NCBI RefSeq assembly: GCF_024506435.1
Contig: NZ_JANIET010000001.1
Location: forward strand, 2,170,001-2,234,000
Direction: 5' to 3'
From: Pantoea trifolii
GTDB lineage: Bacteria; Pseudomonadota; Gammaproteobacteria; Enterobacterales; Enterobacteriaceae
DNA: 64,000 nt
The notes under the pieces are model-generated. The model worked only from the letters and a program-made list of their open reading frames with translations. It ran no database searches and was not told the DNA's origin. Of the stretch, positions 28,647 to 37,933 are shown in pieces. The first letter of the stretch is position 1; each line of letters begins with the position of its first letter. A program made the position numbers and the translations under genes.

Positions 28647-30632
28647 ATGACCGATGAACAAGGGCAAACATTGCTATATACCTTGTTTGGCACCACCAGC
28701 CCTCATTGGCGTTTAACTTCAGATAGTGATGCTCTGCATTTTGCCGAAGATGAGAACGCGAACACCAATATGGCGGTTCCGCTGACTCCCGCACAAGCCA
28801 GTTTATTACGTGCGATGACGGTCATTACCTCAAGTATCAACCTCACGCTGTCGCTGCATGGCGAACCCGTTCCGATGCATTTTGTCGGTCGTAAAGTCAA
28901 TCAATCGACCTGGGCAGGCACCTCTTCAGCCTGGGGTGATACCTCGGCTGTCGCGCGTGATTTGACGCTGGGATTATCGTTCGCCGAGCAAGTGGTTTCT
29001 GAGGCGAACTCAGTGATCGTGATCCTCGACCAACGCGGCAATATTCAACGTTTCAATCGTTTGAGTGAAGAGTACACAGGCCTGAAAGAGCAGGAAGTGA
29101 TTGGCCGCAACGTATTCCAGCTGTTTATGACCAAGCAGGAAGCGCAAGCATCACGCCGCAATATCGCCGGATTCTTCCGTGAAGGCAGTTCTTACGAAGT
29201 TGAACGCTGGATTAAAACCCGCAAAGGTCAGCGACTGTTTCTGTTTCGTAATAAGTTCGTTCACAGCGGTAGCGGAAAAAATGAAATTTTCCTCATCTGT
29301 TCCGGAACCGACATCACTGAAGAGCGCCGCGCTCAGGAACGCCTGCGCGTGCTGGCCAACACCGATACCGTGACCGGCTTGCCCAATCGCAACGCGATTC
29401 ATCAACAGATTAGTTTGGCACTCGAGCTGGCGAATGGCAGTCAAACCGGTGTGGTTTACCTCGATTTAGACAATTTTAAGAAGGTGAACGACGCTTACGG
29501 CCATATGTTTGGCGATCAGCTGCTGCAAGCGGTGTCATTAGCCATCCTCAGTTGCCTTGGCAAAGACCAGACGCTGGCGCGCCTCGGCGGCGATGAGTTT
29601 GTGGTGCTGGCGGAACACACCAGCCAGGCGGCGCTGGAAGCGATGGCATCGCGCATTCTTGAGCGGCTACGCCAGCCGTTTCGCATTGGCTTAATTGAAG
29701 TCTACAGCGGCTGCTCGATTGGTATCGCCCTCGCCCCGCTGCATGGCGAAGATCGTGAAAGCCTGATTCGTAACGCCGATACCGCGATGTATCACGCCAA
29801 AGAGAACGGCCGCGGCAAGTTCTGCGTGTTCGCTAACGAGATGAATCAGCGCGTGTTTGAGTATCTGTGGCTCGATACCAACCTGCGTAAAGCGCTCGAA
29901 CTGGATCATCTGGTGGTGCATTACCAGCCTAAACTCAATGCCGAAGGCGAGGTACTGAGCGCCGAGGCGCTGGTGCGCTGGAATTCCCCAGAGCGCGGTT
30001 TGGTGCCGCCGGGCGACTTTATTTCGTATGCCGAAGAGTCCGGGTTGATTGTGCCTTTGGGCCGCTGGGTGATGCTGAATGTGTTACAGCAGATCATCAA
30101 GTGGCGCAGCGAAGGCATCTATCTGCGCGTCGCAGTGAACGTCTCAGCTAAACAGCTGATTGACCAGAGTATCTATACCGACCTGAAACATGCTTTGAAT
30201 GAGGCCGGTTTGACCGATTGTCCGATTGATATCGAACTGACGGAAAGCTGCTTGATTGAGAATGAAGCTGGCGCGCTAATGCTGATGAAGCAGTTTCAGG
30301 AACTGGGCGCGCAAGTGCATCTTGATGATTTTGGTACCGGTTACTCCTCTCTTTCCCAGTTGGCGCGCGTCCCGATTGACGCCATTAAACTGGACCAGAG
30401 TTTTGTGCGTAATATCAATAAGCAACCTGTTGCGCAGTCGCTGGTCCGTGCAATTGTCGCCGTTGCCAAAGCCTTAAAGCTGCAGGTGATTGCTGAAGGC
30501 ATTGAAACGAAAGCCGAAGAAAAGTTTGTTATGGCCAATGGTGTCGATGGGCGTCAGGGTTATTATTATGCAAAACCAATGCCCGCAGAAGAGCTCGGGC
30601 ATTGGCTGGCTAAGCATCCTGCCCGCGTTTAA
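28647..30632 (+). CDS. rpfR: RpfR/PdeR: FI-PAS-GGDEF-EAL signal-responsive c-di-GMP enzyme
   Basis: 661 residues, collinear with E. coli PdeR (YciR/Gmr). The N-terminal region (about 1-95; SLLYTLFGTTSPHWRL type) corresponds to the RpfF-interaction domain of RpfR. A PAS domain (about 108-225) follows, then GGDEF with intact motif at 314-318, then EAL with the motif at 440-442. In related bacteria RpfR binds cis-2-dodecenoic acid (BDSF) in the PAS domain and then lowers c-di-GMP; in E. coli PdeR controls curli through DgcM/MlrA. The rpfF gene is 15 bp away and convergent. The start at 28647 is fixed by GGAGGAA and by alignment with PdeR. Confidence 0.93.
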   Translation: MTDEQGQTLLYTLFGTTSPHWRLTSDSDALHFAEDENANTNMAVPLTPAQASLLRAMTVITSSINLTLSLHGEPVPMHFVGRKVNQSTWAGTSSAWGDTSAVARDLTLGLSFAEQVVSEANSVIVILDQRGNIQRFNRLSEEYTGLKEQEVIGRNVFQLFMTKQEAQASRRNIAGFFREGSSYEVERWIKTRKGQRLFLFRNKFVHSGSGKNEIFLICSGTDITEERRAQERLRVLANTDTVTGLPNRNAIHQQISLALELANGSQTGVVYLDLDNFKKVNDAYGHMFGDQLLQAVSLAILSCLGKDQTLARLGGDEFVVLAEHTSQAALEAMASRILERLRQPFRIGLIEVYSGCSIGIALAPLHGEDRESLIRNADTAMYHAKENGRGKFCVFANEMNQRVFEYLWLDTNLRKALELDHLVVHYQPKLNAEGEVLSAEALVRWNSPERGLVPPGDFISYAEESGLIVPLGRWVMLNVLQQIIKWRSEGIYLRVAVNVSAKQLIDQSIYTDLKHALNEAGLTDCPIDIELTESCLIENEAGALMLMKQFQELGAQVHLDDFGTGYSSLSQLARVPIDAIKLDQSFVRNINKQPVAQSLVRAIVAVAKALKLQVIAEGIETKAEEKFVMANGVDGRQGYYYAKPMPAEELGHWLAKHPARV

Positions 30633-30647
30633 CGCTGGTTTGCGAGA

Positions 30648-31514
30648 TTAGCCGGCTTTGCGCAAGGATGCGCTATGACGGTTCTGCAGTTGTACCAGTC
30701 GTTCCATGTAAGCAATGTCTTTCGGTTCCAGTGTGAAGGCATAATCAACCCAATCCTCGGTGATATCCATCAGCTCGGCGCGTGATAATTGCAATACGCG
30801 CTGACGCGCTTTCAGCATCGCACGCACGCCGTTGAGCTTTGGACGTAACGTATCGATAAAGGTTCGTGTGGTGCGATAACCATCGCCCGGCTGGAACACT
30901 TTGTCGACCAGACCACGTGTTTCATACCACTCCGCGCTGTGTGACTCGCCTTCCATAATCAGCTCTTCGGCCAGCTTCATGCCAGAGCGACGTGCCACTA
31001 ACGAGTAGCCGCCCATGCCGGGGAACAAGTTGAATGCGATCTCCGGGAAGCCCATGCGCGCGCTGTTCTGCGCCAGAATGAAGTGATGCGCCAGCGCCGC
31101 TTCAAAGCCGCCACCGAGCGCACTGCCCTCAATCATCGCCAGCGTGACCGCACCGGTATCGAAACCCCGCGCTGCGGAGTGGATGCAGTCAACACAGGCA
31201 CGTGCATAAGCGCGCAGTGCTTCACGACGGTTGTTACGAATGCACTCCACGAAGAAACGCAAATCGCCTCCGGCGTTAAACATCTGTGGCACTAACGATC
31301 CCGTCACCCAGAAATCAATCGGCAGGCCGGAACGCTGAGCGGAATAGCTCAGGTTCATGATCTCCTCAATTAATTCGTGGTTGAAACTCGGACGGGGTTG
31401 CGCACGCAGCATCATCCACATGGTACGTCGGCCCTCTTCATAGTAGGCGGCGAGCTGTGTGGTTTGTCCAACTTCGGTGAACAGTCTGCATGTCGGTTGG
31501 TTAATTACTGTCAT
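30648..31514 (-). CDS. rpfF: DSF-family fatty-acid signal synthase RpfF
   Basis: A 288-residue crotonase-fold enzyme matching RpfF of xanthomonads and Burkholderia (about 289). The two catalytic glutamates that distinguish the family are present: E138 in GGGFEAA and E158 in GFPEIAFNLFPGMGGYS. RpfF makes cis-2-unsaturated fatty-acid signals from acyl-ACP by dehydration and thioester cleavage. It is absent from E. coli K-12 but occurs in Cronobacter, Enterobacter and some Pantoea next to the RpfR gene, as here. AGAGGATGAG precedes the ATG. No companion rpfB or rpfG is nearby, so this is the RpfF/RpfR type. Confidence 0.95.
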   Translation of the reverse strand: MTVINQPTCRLFTEVGQTTQLAAYYEEGRRTMWMMLRAQPRPSFNHELIEEIMNLSYSAQRSGLPIDFWVTGSLVPQMFNAGGDLRFFVECIRNNRREALRAYARACVDCIHSAARGFDTGAVTLAMIEGSALGGGFEAALAHHFILAQNSARMGFPEIAFNLFPGMGGYSLVARRSGMKLAEELIMEGESHSAEWYETRGLVDKVFQPGDGYRTTRTFIDTLRPKLNGVRAMLKARQRVLQLSRAELMDITEDWVDYAFTLEPKDIAYMERLVQLQNRHSASLRKAG

Positions 31515-31626
31515 TGTCTCATCCTCTGTTTATGTTTATGTAGTGCGTTAAACGCCACATCAGCGTAATCCAGAGTGAGGCCAGACCAAATGAGAGATTG
31601 ATTTATAAAGCAAAATCCAGAGATAT

Positions 31627-31645
31627 CCCCGACCAGCGGCCGGGG
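31627..31645 (-). terminator. Possible terminator hairpin after kdgT
   Basis: CCCCG and CGGGG arms with a partly paired interior. It lies just past the kdgT stop on the minus strand. There is no T run, so its efficiency is doubtful. Confidence 0.4.
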
Positions 31646-31659
31646 AAGCATTAGCGGGC

Positions 31660-32643
31660 TTACTTGATGGCTGCGCGTTGCCCCACGGCAACATGAGAAC
31701 GCTTAACGCGTCGTGAATAAACCGCCGTAATGATTGGCACAATGACAGACGTGACAATGACAGAAGTGGCGACCAACGCCGTGGCAGCCGGTGCGACCGG
31801 TTTAAACTGTGGCAGCATCTCGGCAATCAATACTGGCGTAGCCACCGCAGCGCCAGCGGTGCTGGATGCCGCAATCCCCGCCGTGCCATCGCCACCGCCA
31901 ATCAAGCGATCGGCAATAATCAGCGGAATGCCGGTCACAATGATCACTGCGACGCCAAGCATGATTCCCAGCAGGCCAGTTTGCGCGATGACGGTCAAAT
32001 CAATGGTGTTGCCCAATGCGAAAGCAAAGAACGGAATCAGCGTGTGTACCGCTTTGCCAAAGAACTCGCGCAGTTCGGGATCGAGATTACCGAGCGCAAA
32101 TCCAACGACAAACGGCAGCACTGCGCCCACGAAGACATGCGGCTCGAATGAGGCGATGCCAGCGGTGCCAAGGATCACCATCGTCATCAGCGGCCCCGAC
32201 TCCAGTGACATCAAGACGAACGCACCGGCTTCTTCTTTCGAACCGTACTGCTGCATGATGGAAGCGTATAAGCCGCCGTTGGTCATATCCATCGCCGCCA
32301 CTAACGCCAGCGTGGAGAGTCCGGCAAACATGCCCACTTCCACGCCGTTTTCCGGCATCACACGCGATGCAATCGCCGCGACAACCCACGCCACTGCAAT
32401 TTTGGTGAGCACCAGCGTGCCCGATTTACGTAGCACCGTGCCGGTGGCACTGAGTTTGATGGATGCGCCCATGCAGAAGAACCACACCGCGAGGATCGGT
32501 ACGGTGCCGGTCATCAACCCATTGGTGAATGAACCAAAGTATTTACCTGCGCCAGGAGAGAACGTATGGCATAACGCGCCCAAAAACAGCGGAATCAACA
32601 TCATGCCGCCGGGAATTTTATCGATTGCACGTTTGATATGCAT
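31660..32643 (-). CDS. kdgT: 2-keto-3-deoxygluconate permease
   Basis: A 327-residue, about ten-helix inner-membrane proton symporter with the same length and motifs as KdgT of Dickeya and E. coli ([33 protein letters not shown]). It imports 2-keto-3-deoxygluconate from pectin breakdown, to be phosphorylated by KdgK (not in this window). AAGGTGA precedes the ATG. A KdgR-like palindrome lies about 115 bases upstream. Confidence 0.95.
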   Translation of the reverse strand: MHIKRAIDKIPGGMMLIPLFLGALCHTFSPGAGKYFGSFTNGLMTGTVPILAVWFFCMGASIKLSATGTVLRKSGTLVLTKIAVAWVVAAIASRVMPENGVEVGMFAGLSTLALVAAMDMTNGGLYASIMQQYGSKEEAGAFVLMSLESGPLMTMVILGTAGIASFEPHVFVGAVLPFVVGFALGNLDPELREFFGKAVHTLIPFFAFALGNTIDLTVIAQTGLLGIMLGVAVIIVTGIPLIIADRLIGGGDGTAGIAASSTAGAAVATPVLIAEMLPQFKPVAPAATALVATSVIVTSVIVPIITAVYSRRVKRSHVAVGQRAAIK

Positions 32644-32754
32644 AGGGGTGTCACCTTAACTGAGCCAGAGGGAGGTGTTTTTATGAATTGCCAGATGGCA
32701 TGGCGAGCAAGATAACGATTGGCTGAAAGGAAAAAAGTGATCGCAAATGCATTT

Positions 32755-32771
32755 ATGAAACGCTGTTTTAT
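32755..32771. promoter_or_regulatory. KdgR-like operator upstream of kdgT
   Basis: ATGAAAC-GCT-GTTTTAT has 7-base arms with one mismatch and matches the KdgR pattern TGAAAC-N3-GTTTCA. KdgR represses kdgT in pectinolytic enterobacteria; control here is inferred from the site alone. Confidence 0.6.
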
Positions 32772-32836
32772 TTTTATTGACTGATCATTTTGTATTTATG
32801 ATGCGCATCGCCATACCAGATGATTGATTGCAAAAA

Positions 32837-32857
32837 GAAAGGCGCCTGCAGGCGCCT
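32837..32857 (-). terminator. Terminator of the araD-like gene
   Basis: Perfect palindrome AGGCGCC-TGCA-GGCGCCT followed on the minus strand by TTCTTTTTG. It lies 18 bases past the stop codon at 32875. Confidence 0.8.
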
Positions 32858-32874
32858 ATGAATCTGAATCAGCC

Positions 32875-33573
32875 TTAATTCTGCCCATACCACGCATTTT
32901 TACCGTGCTTGCGCAAGTAGTGAAGATCCAGCAAGGTTTGTGAGATCGGCGGTAACTCAGTGCGCAGCTGCTCGGTATGCAGCGCCATGTAGGCTACTTC
33001 TTCTAATACCACGGCACTGTGTACCGCAGCATGCGCATCTTTGCCCCAGGCAAAGGGGCCGTGGGAATTGACCAGCACGGCGGGAATCGCTGTTGGCTCA
33101 ATTACGCGCTGCGCAAAAGTTTCAATGATCACCTGCCCGGTGTTCCACTCGTATTCCTGCTCAATCTCTTCACGCTTCATCTGACGTGTACAAGGAATGG
33201 TGCCGTAGAAATCATCGGCGTGCGTGGTACCCAACGCGATGATTTCGCGTCCAGCCTGCGCCCAAATGGTGGCATGCCGCGAGTGCGTATGTACGATGCC
33301 GCCAATCTCTGGCCAGGCGAGATAGAGCGCGCGATGCGTAGCGGTATCCGATGACGGCCGCATGTTACCTTCAACCACCTCACCGCTGGCGAGATCGACA
33401 ACCACCATATCGTCACGCTGCATCTGTTCGTACTTCACGCCCGACGGCTTAATCACCAATAAACCGCGATCGCGGTCCACCGCACTGACATTGCCCCAGG
33501 TAAAAGTGACCAGGTTGTAACGGGGTAGATCGAGATTGGCTTCCAGCACCTGCTGCTTTAACGCTTCCAGCAT
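32875..33573 (-). CDS. L-ribulose-5-phosphate 4-epimerase (AraD/UlaF family)
   Basis: A 232-residue class II aldolase-fold epimerase. The zinc ligands lie in HTHSRH (about 95-100) and a later His, and HGPFAWG is conserved. The family converts L-ribulose-5-phosphate to D-xylulose-5-phosphate. Residues match AraD slightly better than UlaF/SgbE, but none of araBA, ula or sgb is next to it, so it is an orphan whose pathway is unknown. It has its own terminator and AGGAG ribosome-binding site. Confidence 0.88.
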   Translation of the reverse strand: MLEALKQQVLEANLDLPRYNLVTFTWGNVSAVDRDRGLLVIKPSGVKYEQMQRDDMVVVDLASGEVVEGNMRPSSDTATHRALYLAWPEIGGIVHTHSRHATIWAQAGREIIALGTTHADDFYGTIPCTRQMKREEIEQEYEWNTGQVIIETFAQRVIEPTAIPAVLVNSHGPFAWGKDAHAAVHSAVVLEEVAYMALHTEQLRTELPPISQTLLDLHYLRKHGKNAWYGQN

Positions 33574-33763
33574 CTTTTTTCTCCTGCAAACTGTGATAGC
33601 TGAATTGTGCGGAGCGGTGAGGAAAAGCGTTATGGAAGGAATGGCTGTAAAAGCTGCGGAAAGTCGCTAAGGCGTTAAATGTGTGGCGCGGGTTGGTTTT
33701 GATGATTAAGGCTTGCAAATTCGCATTTTAGGACCGTTTTACCCTGCCGAGTGCGACGTAACA

Positions 33764-33770
33764 TCTATAC
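33764..33770 (+). promoter_or_regulatory. Sigma-S-type -10 element of osmB
   Basis: CTATACT is the consensus extended -10 of RpoS promoters, about 40 bases before the osmB start. This fits the osmotic and stationary-phase induction known for osmB. TTTAGGA at 33726-33732 is half of an RcsB-like box, but the second half is poor. Confidence 0.6.
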
Positions 33771-33810
33771 TTATACCGTTACCGCAGTGATAACAATCAA
33801 GGAGAAGTTA

Positions 33811-34029
33811 ATGACTACAACAATGAAACGTCTTACTGCTGCCGTGCTGGCAACAACTTTAGTTGTCGCGCTGAGCGGCTGTTCAAACTGGTCTAAACGC
33901 GACCGTAATACCGCAATCGGTGCGGGCGCCGGTGCCATTGGTGGTTCAGTACTGACCAACGGTAGCGGACTCGGTACCGTTGGCGGCGCAGCTGTCGGCG
34001 GCATCATCGGCCACCAGATCAGCAAATAA
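33811..34029 (+). CDS. osmB: Osmotically inducible lipoprotein OsmB
   Basis: A 72-residue lipoprotein, the same length as E. coli OsmB. A lipobox (LSGC) follows a short signal peptide; then SNWSKRDRNTAIGAGAGAIGG and a glycine-zipper repeat to the end. AAGGAG precedes the ATG at 33811; a longer in-frame reading starting at 33751 is not used. Its function in the outer membrane is unknown. Confidence 0.95.
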   Translation: MTTTMKRLTAAVLATTLVVALSGCSNWSKRDRNTAIGAGAGAIGGSVLTNGSGLGTVGGAAVGGIIGHQISK

Positions 34030-34068
34030 AATATAATTATCAGGCTACGCAGCGCATCTACTTAACAA

Positions 34069-34091
34069 CGGGCCACCTAATAGGTGGCCCG
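34069..34091. terminator. Bidirectional hairpin between osmB and yciH
   Basis: Perfect 9-base arms CGGGCCACC and GGTGGCCCG around TAATA. It lies between convergent genes. T content is weak on both sides. Confidence 0.65.
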
Positions 34092-34098
34092 AACTGTT

Positions 34099-34422
34099 TC
34101 AACCGCCCGCCAGTTTGACTTTCATGCCTTTGGCTTCCAGCAGCGTTTTAATCAGGTCGCGTTTATCGCCCTGAATCTCAATCACGCCCTCTTTAACTGC
34201 CCCGCCACAACCACACTTTTTCTTTAGTTCAGCGGCCAGTTTTTCGAGCGCGCCATCATCCAGATCGATGCCGGTGATCAGACACACGCCCTTCCCTTTG
34301 CGTCCGCTGGTTTGGCGCTGGATACGCACGATACCATCGCCTTTCGGCCGCGGCGCTTTCTCTTCTTCATGGGTGATTCGTCCGCTGTCGGTCGAATACA
34401 CCAATCGATTGTCCTGAGCCAT
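34099..34422 (-). CDS. yciH: SUI1/eIF1-like translation factor YciH
   Basis: A 107-residue protein with the SUI1 fold, including the CGCGGAVKEGVIEIQGD region. It is a bacterial eIF1 homologue proposed to help reject poor initiation complexes. Its ATG shares a base with the pyrF stop (TAATG), so the two genes are coupled. Confidence 0.95.
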   Translation of the reverse strand: MAQDNRLVYSTDSGRITHEEEKAPRPKGDGIVRIQRQTSGRKGKGVCLITGIDLDDGALEKLAAELKKKCGCGGAVKEGVIEIQGDKRDLIKTLLEAKGMKVKLAGG

Positions 34423-35129
34423 TAAGCCTCCTGTAAACTCTGCAGGATTTGCTGCAGCGTGGCGGCTGGGTCGGCGGATTGGGTGATCGGACGCCCGATG
34501 ACCATATAATCCACACCGGCGAGTTTTGCCTGCTGCGGCGTCATAATACGGCGCTGATCGCCTGCATCGCTGCCAGCCGGACGAATGCCTGGGGTAACCA
34601 GCGCGAAATCCTGACCAATCACCTGCTTAAAGTGCACGGCTTCCTGCGCCGAGCAAACCACGCCGTGCAGACCGCAATCGCGCGTTAAACGCGCCAGTCG
34701 TTCAGCCTGCTCAGCTGGAGACAAGGTAATGCCCAAACCTTTCAGATCGTCCTCATCCATGCTGGTCAACACGGTGACCGCAATCAGCAGCGGTGCATCA
34801 TTACCAAATGGCACCAGCGCTTCACGTGCCGCATTCATCATGCGTGCGCCACCGCTGGCGTGCACGTTCACCATCCACACCCCAAGATCGGCCGCTGCCG
34901 CGACTGCATGTGCGGTGGTGTTTGGGATGTCATGAAACTTGAGATCGAGAAACACGTCAAAACCCCGTCCCTGCAGCGTTTTCACCAGCGATGGACCAAA
35001 CAGCGTGAACATCTCTTTGCCTACTTTCAGGCGACACTGGCTTGGATCGATGCGGTCAACAAACTGCAGCGCGCTGTTGAGATCATGATAGTCGAGTGCC
35101 ACCAGAATAGGTGAAGTGGTTACAGGCAT
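34422..35129 (-). CDS. pyrF: Orotidine-5'-phosphate decarboxylase
   Basis: A 235-residue TIM-barrel enzyme making UMP, the last step of de novo pyrimidine synthesis. The catalytic Lys/Asp array [10 protein letters not shown] and the C-terminal VIGRPITQ phosphate loop are visible. It is a little shorter than E. coli PyrF (245). A 200-bp gap before lapB contains its promoter, so it is probably independent of lapAB. Confidence 0.96.
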   Translation of the reverse strand: MPVTTSPILVALDYHDLNSALQFVDRIDPSQCRLKVGKEMFTLFGPSLVKTLQGRGFDVFLDLKFHDIPNTTAHAVAAAADLGVWMVNVHASGGARMMNAAREALVPFGNDAPLLIAVTVLTSMDEDDLKGLGITLSPAEQAERLARLTRDCGLHGVVCSAQEAVHFKQVIGQDFALVTPGIRPAGSDAGDQRRIMTPQQAKLAGVDYMVIGRPITQSADPAATLQQILQSLQEA

Positions 35130-35318
35130 AACGTTTCCTCAATGACAGGCACCCGCAGGCGCGATGGACAAACGGCAAGCATTCTACCTGCGCAGGCCGG
35201 TGCCGACAATCACGCTGCCGCCAGAACTTGCCTGTTCGACCGCTTGCTGCACGATGCTGAAGAAGTGTTAGTATTAAACATAATAGTATGTTGTAACTAA
35301 TTAGCTCTGAATAAGAAA

Positions 35319-35342
35319 AACATACGGCCATTTATTGGCCGT
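35319..35342 (-). terminator. Terminator overlapping the lapB stop codon
   Basis: On the minus strand ACGGCCA, a 5-base loop, TGGCCGT, then ATGTTTTTC. The lapB TAA lies in the loop. Confidence 0.8.
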
Positions 35343-36501
35343 CGAGTCCCCGAATGGGTTTAACCGAAGACCAGGCGCGACAAGATGGGCAATGCCAGTA
35401 AAGTGCATGCGCAGTGAAGCCACACTTTTGGCAACGATAACGCGGCTTAGTGCGGATTTGCTCACCAACCATATCGCGCAGCACCATCAAGCTCTCTTTC
35501 GCGCGTCCGTCTTCCGCTTCGTGTAAGTGGTAGTCCATTAAACGATGGAACACGCGCATGGTTGGATGACGTTGTAACTGGCGATTGATATACAGCTGTG
35601 CCGCTTCCGGGCCCTGCTGCTGCTCAAGGATATCGGAGAGATAAAGCTCTGCTGCGGCGCCGGTATTTTCATCGACACAGCGTTGTAAGAATTGTGCCCA
35701 GTTTTCAGGTTGGTTCAGTCGCTGATAGCAGGTTTCCAGCATCGGTAAGGTTTCACTCACCAGCTCTTTATCCTGCTCGAGTACGCGCTGCAGTCGGCTG
35801 GCGGCTTTCGCATACTCGCCCTGCTCCATCAAAATGCGGCCCATCATGATGGAGACGCGCGCACTTTGATGATCGGCTGACTCGCCCTTTTTCAACAAAC
35901 TCATCGCCCGATCGAGGGCGTCGCTGCTTAATGCCTGCAACGCTAATTCACAGTAGAAATGGGCAATTTCGCCTTTCTGTTTGTCTTTGCCGAGCTTAAC
36001 CAGCTTTTCCGCCACTTCGATGGCTTTTTGCCAGTCGCTGGTTGCCTGATGAATTAACAACAATTGCTGTAGCGCACCGATGCGGAAATCGGTCTCTTCT
36101 ACCAGTTGCCCAAACATATCTTCGGCACGATCGTACAATCCCGCTGCCATGTAATCTCGGCCGAGTTGCTGGATCGCCAGTAAGCGCTGCTCGTAGCTGA
36201 GCGATGCGCTCTCCATCAGGGATTGGTGAATGCGAATGGCGCGATCAACTTCACCGCGCGAACGGAACAGGTTGCCGAGCGTCAGATGCGCTTCAACCGT
36301 GCCGCTGTCCTCTTTCAACATGTCGAGAAAGAGATCAACTGCCTTGTCCTGTTGATTGGAGAGCAGGAAATTTACCCCGGTCACATAATCACGCGACAGG
36401 CGATTCGCTTCCTGTTGCTTATCCTGATGTGCACTGCGGCGGCCCATATACCAGCCATACGCCGCAGCAACAGGAAGAAGCAGAAACAGCAATTCAAGCA
36501 T
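35332..36501 (-). CDS. lapB: Lipopolysaccharide assembly protein B
   Basis: A 389-residue protein, exactly the E. coli length. One N-terminal transmembrane anchor (about 1-20) is followed by tandem TPR repeats facing the cytoplasm, and a C-terminal rubredoxin-like zinc site (CQKCGF...CPSC). It presents LpxC to FtsH protease and so balances LPS with phospholipid synthesis. It follows lapA by 6 bp. Confidence 0.97.
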   Translation of the reverse strand: MLELLFLLLPVAAAYGWYMGRRSAHQDKQQEANRLSRDYVTGVNFLLSNQQDKAVDLFLDMLKEDSGTVEAHLTLGNLFRSRGEVDRAIRIHQSLMESASLSYEQRLLAIQQLGRDYMAAGLYDRAEDMFGQLVEETDFRIGALQQLLLIHQATSDWQKAIEVAEKLVKLGKDKQKGEIAHFYCELALQALSSDALDRAMSLLKKGESADHQSARVSIMMGRILMEQGEYAKAASRLQRVLEQDKELVSETLPMLETCYQRLNQPENWAQFLQRCVDENTGAAAELYLSDILEQQQGPEAAQLYINRQLQRHPTMRVFHRLMDYHLHEAEDGRAKESLMVLRDMVGEQIRTKPRYRCQKCGFTAHALYWHCPSCRAWSSVKPIRGLDGQ

Positions 36502-36507
36502 CGAAAA

Positions 36508-36813
36508 TTAATCCCGACGGCTGGCAGTTGGTGATGGGGTCACTGCGGTTGATTGTTCATTTTGTGCCTGCATACGTTTAAGTTTACGCTGCGCGTTAGC
36601 CAGCGAAACCCGTAAGCGTAACCAGAACAGGCCACAAATTGCCCATCCCAGCAGGAATCCAGCGCCAAACAAGCTGGCGAGCAGTGTTGAAATGCGGAAT
36701 TCGCCCTGCGCTAGCAGATAGTTAAAGGTGATGACTTGGTCGTTATGCGCTCCGAGCGTGACGGAGATGATGAAAATGACCAATACCACGAGAAAAATAA
36801 GCAAATATTTCAC
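36508..36813 (-). CDS. lapA: Lipopolysaccharide assembly protein A
   Basis: A 101-residue protein with two transmembrane helices (about 1-20 and 43-65) and a basic coiled C-terminus, partner of LapB. I choose GTG at 36813 (VKYLLIFL), because AGGA lies 6 bases upstream and this matches the E. coli start and length (102). A TTG nine codons earlier is less likely. Confidence 0.93.
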   Translation of the reverse strand: MKYLLIFLVVLVIFIISVTLGAHNDQVITFNYLLAQGEFRISTLLASLFGAGFLLGWAICGLFWLRLRVSLANAQRKLKRMQAQNEQSTAVTPSPTASRRD

Positions 36814-36940
36814 AATGCGTCCTGTCGAGAGGTTATCCAAAGAAGTATGCCAAAAAACCGCCGTCGATGCTGCTTATCCCCACATCAGTTAGCGCTTTTT
36901 TCTGCAAGCACAATCAATCATATGGGGACGAATAGCGTAA

Positions 36941-37705
36941 TTACAATCCATCATCACGCTGCGCTATCTCACGATGCTCTTCTGGCGGGATGGTGAGCGG
37001 GCCGCAGAAACGCTGCGCAAGTAAAGTGGCAATGGTGACCAACAACCAGGAAATCAGCGTTGCCATCACTAAATCACGCGGCCAGTGCATGCCTAACGCT
37101 AAACGACTGCCCATCACCGCGGTCGCCCAAACGAATAACACGGCAACCGTGGCGAAATGGCGGCGCGGCCATAATAACCCAATCGCCAATAACGCCCAGC
37201 TGGCGGCAAACATGGTGTGCCCGGAAGGAAACGCATAGCCGGTTTCAAACGCCCAGTGGTTCTTCAGCCATTGCGGCAGCTGAGTATCGTTGGCCAGCAA
37301 AGTTGAAACCATTTCGCCGCGCTGCTGGCGATGTAGCTGATAAAACTCATCACCGTTAATACCATGACTTTTTTCCAGCCAGATGACGTACGGGCGCGGT
37401 TCCTGCACCTGCTCTTTAATTGTTGATTTGGTGTACTGACCGGCAAGAATTGCGCCGTTCATAATGAGGATGAGCAGAATAGCGGGTTTAAGCCGAAAGC
37501 GTAAACACCACAACACCCAGGCGCTGAGGATGATACTGGTGAGAATGCCCCACGGATTGGTGACGGTTTCTGTCATCCAAAACAGCACGCGAAGTAGATT
37601 GCCACTTTCACCTGGTTGCCATTGCCAGTTGGATATCCATACGCCCAACGGCATCAACAACAATAAAAACGCCCCTAAGGTGGTGCGCTGAATGATTTTT
37701 AACAT
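36941..37705 (-). CDS. pgpB: Phosphatidylglycerophosphatase B
   Basis: A 254-residue PAP2-family membrane phosphatase with about six helices. The three phosphatase motifs are seen as KEQVQEPRPY, PSGHTMF and SRLALGMHWPRD. It dephosphorylates phosphatidylglycerol phosphate and undecaprenyl pyrophosphate at the periplasmic face. AAAGGAAG precedes the ATG at 37705, which gives the E. coli length. It is divergent from ribA. Confidence 0.96.
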   Translation of the reverse strand: MLKIIQRTTLGAFLLLLMPLGVWISNWQWQPGESGNLLRVLFWMTETVTNPWGILTSIILSAWVLWCLRFRLKPAILLILIMNGAILAGQYTKSTIKEQVQEPRPYVIWLEKSHGINGDEFYQLHRQQRGEMVSTLLANDTQLPQWLKNHWAFETGYAFPSGHTMFAASWALLAIGLLWPRRHFATVAVLFVWATAVMGSRLALGMHWPRDLVMATLISWLLVTIATLLAQRFCGPLTIPPEEHREIAQRDDGL

Positions 37706-37933
37706 TCGCTTCCTTTTAGATCCGCATTGATACGTGCGTTGCACATAACTTTAGCTGAAAAAAGAATAACATACCTATTGCAGCTTGGATAATTGTGCTT
37801 TATCACTACAATCACTCTGACCGATTAACGGCAGCCGTTCGGGTTGTGGCACAATAGCGTAAGTTTCATCGGGCCACATGGCCCGTGCGTTATCATGATG
37901 ATAGCGCATCCTCTGAAGGTTCTGGAGAGTCAC

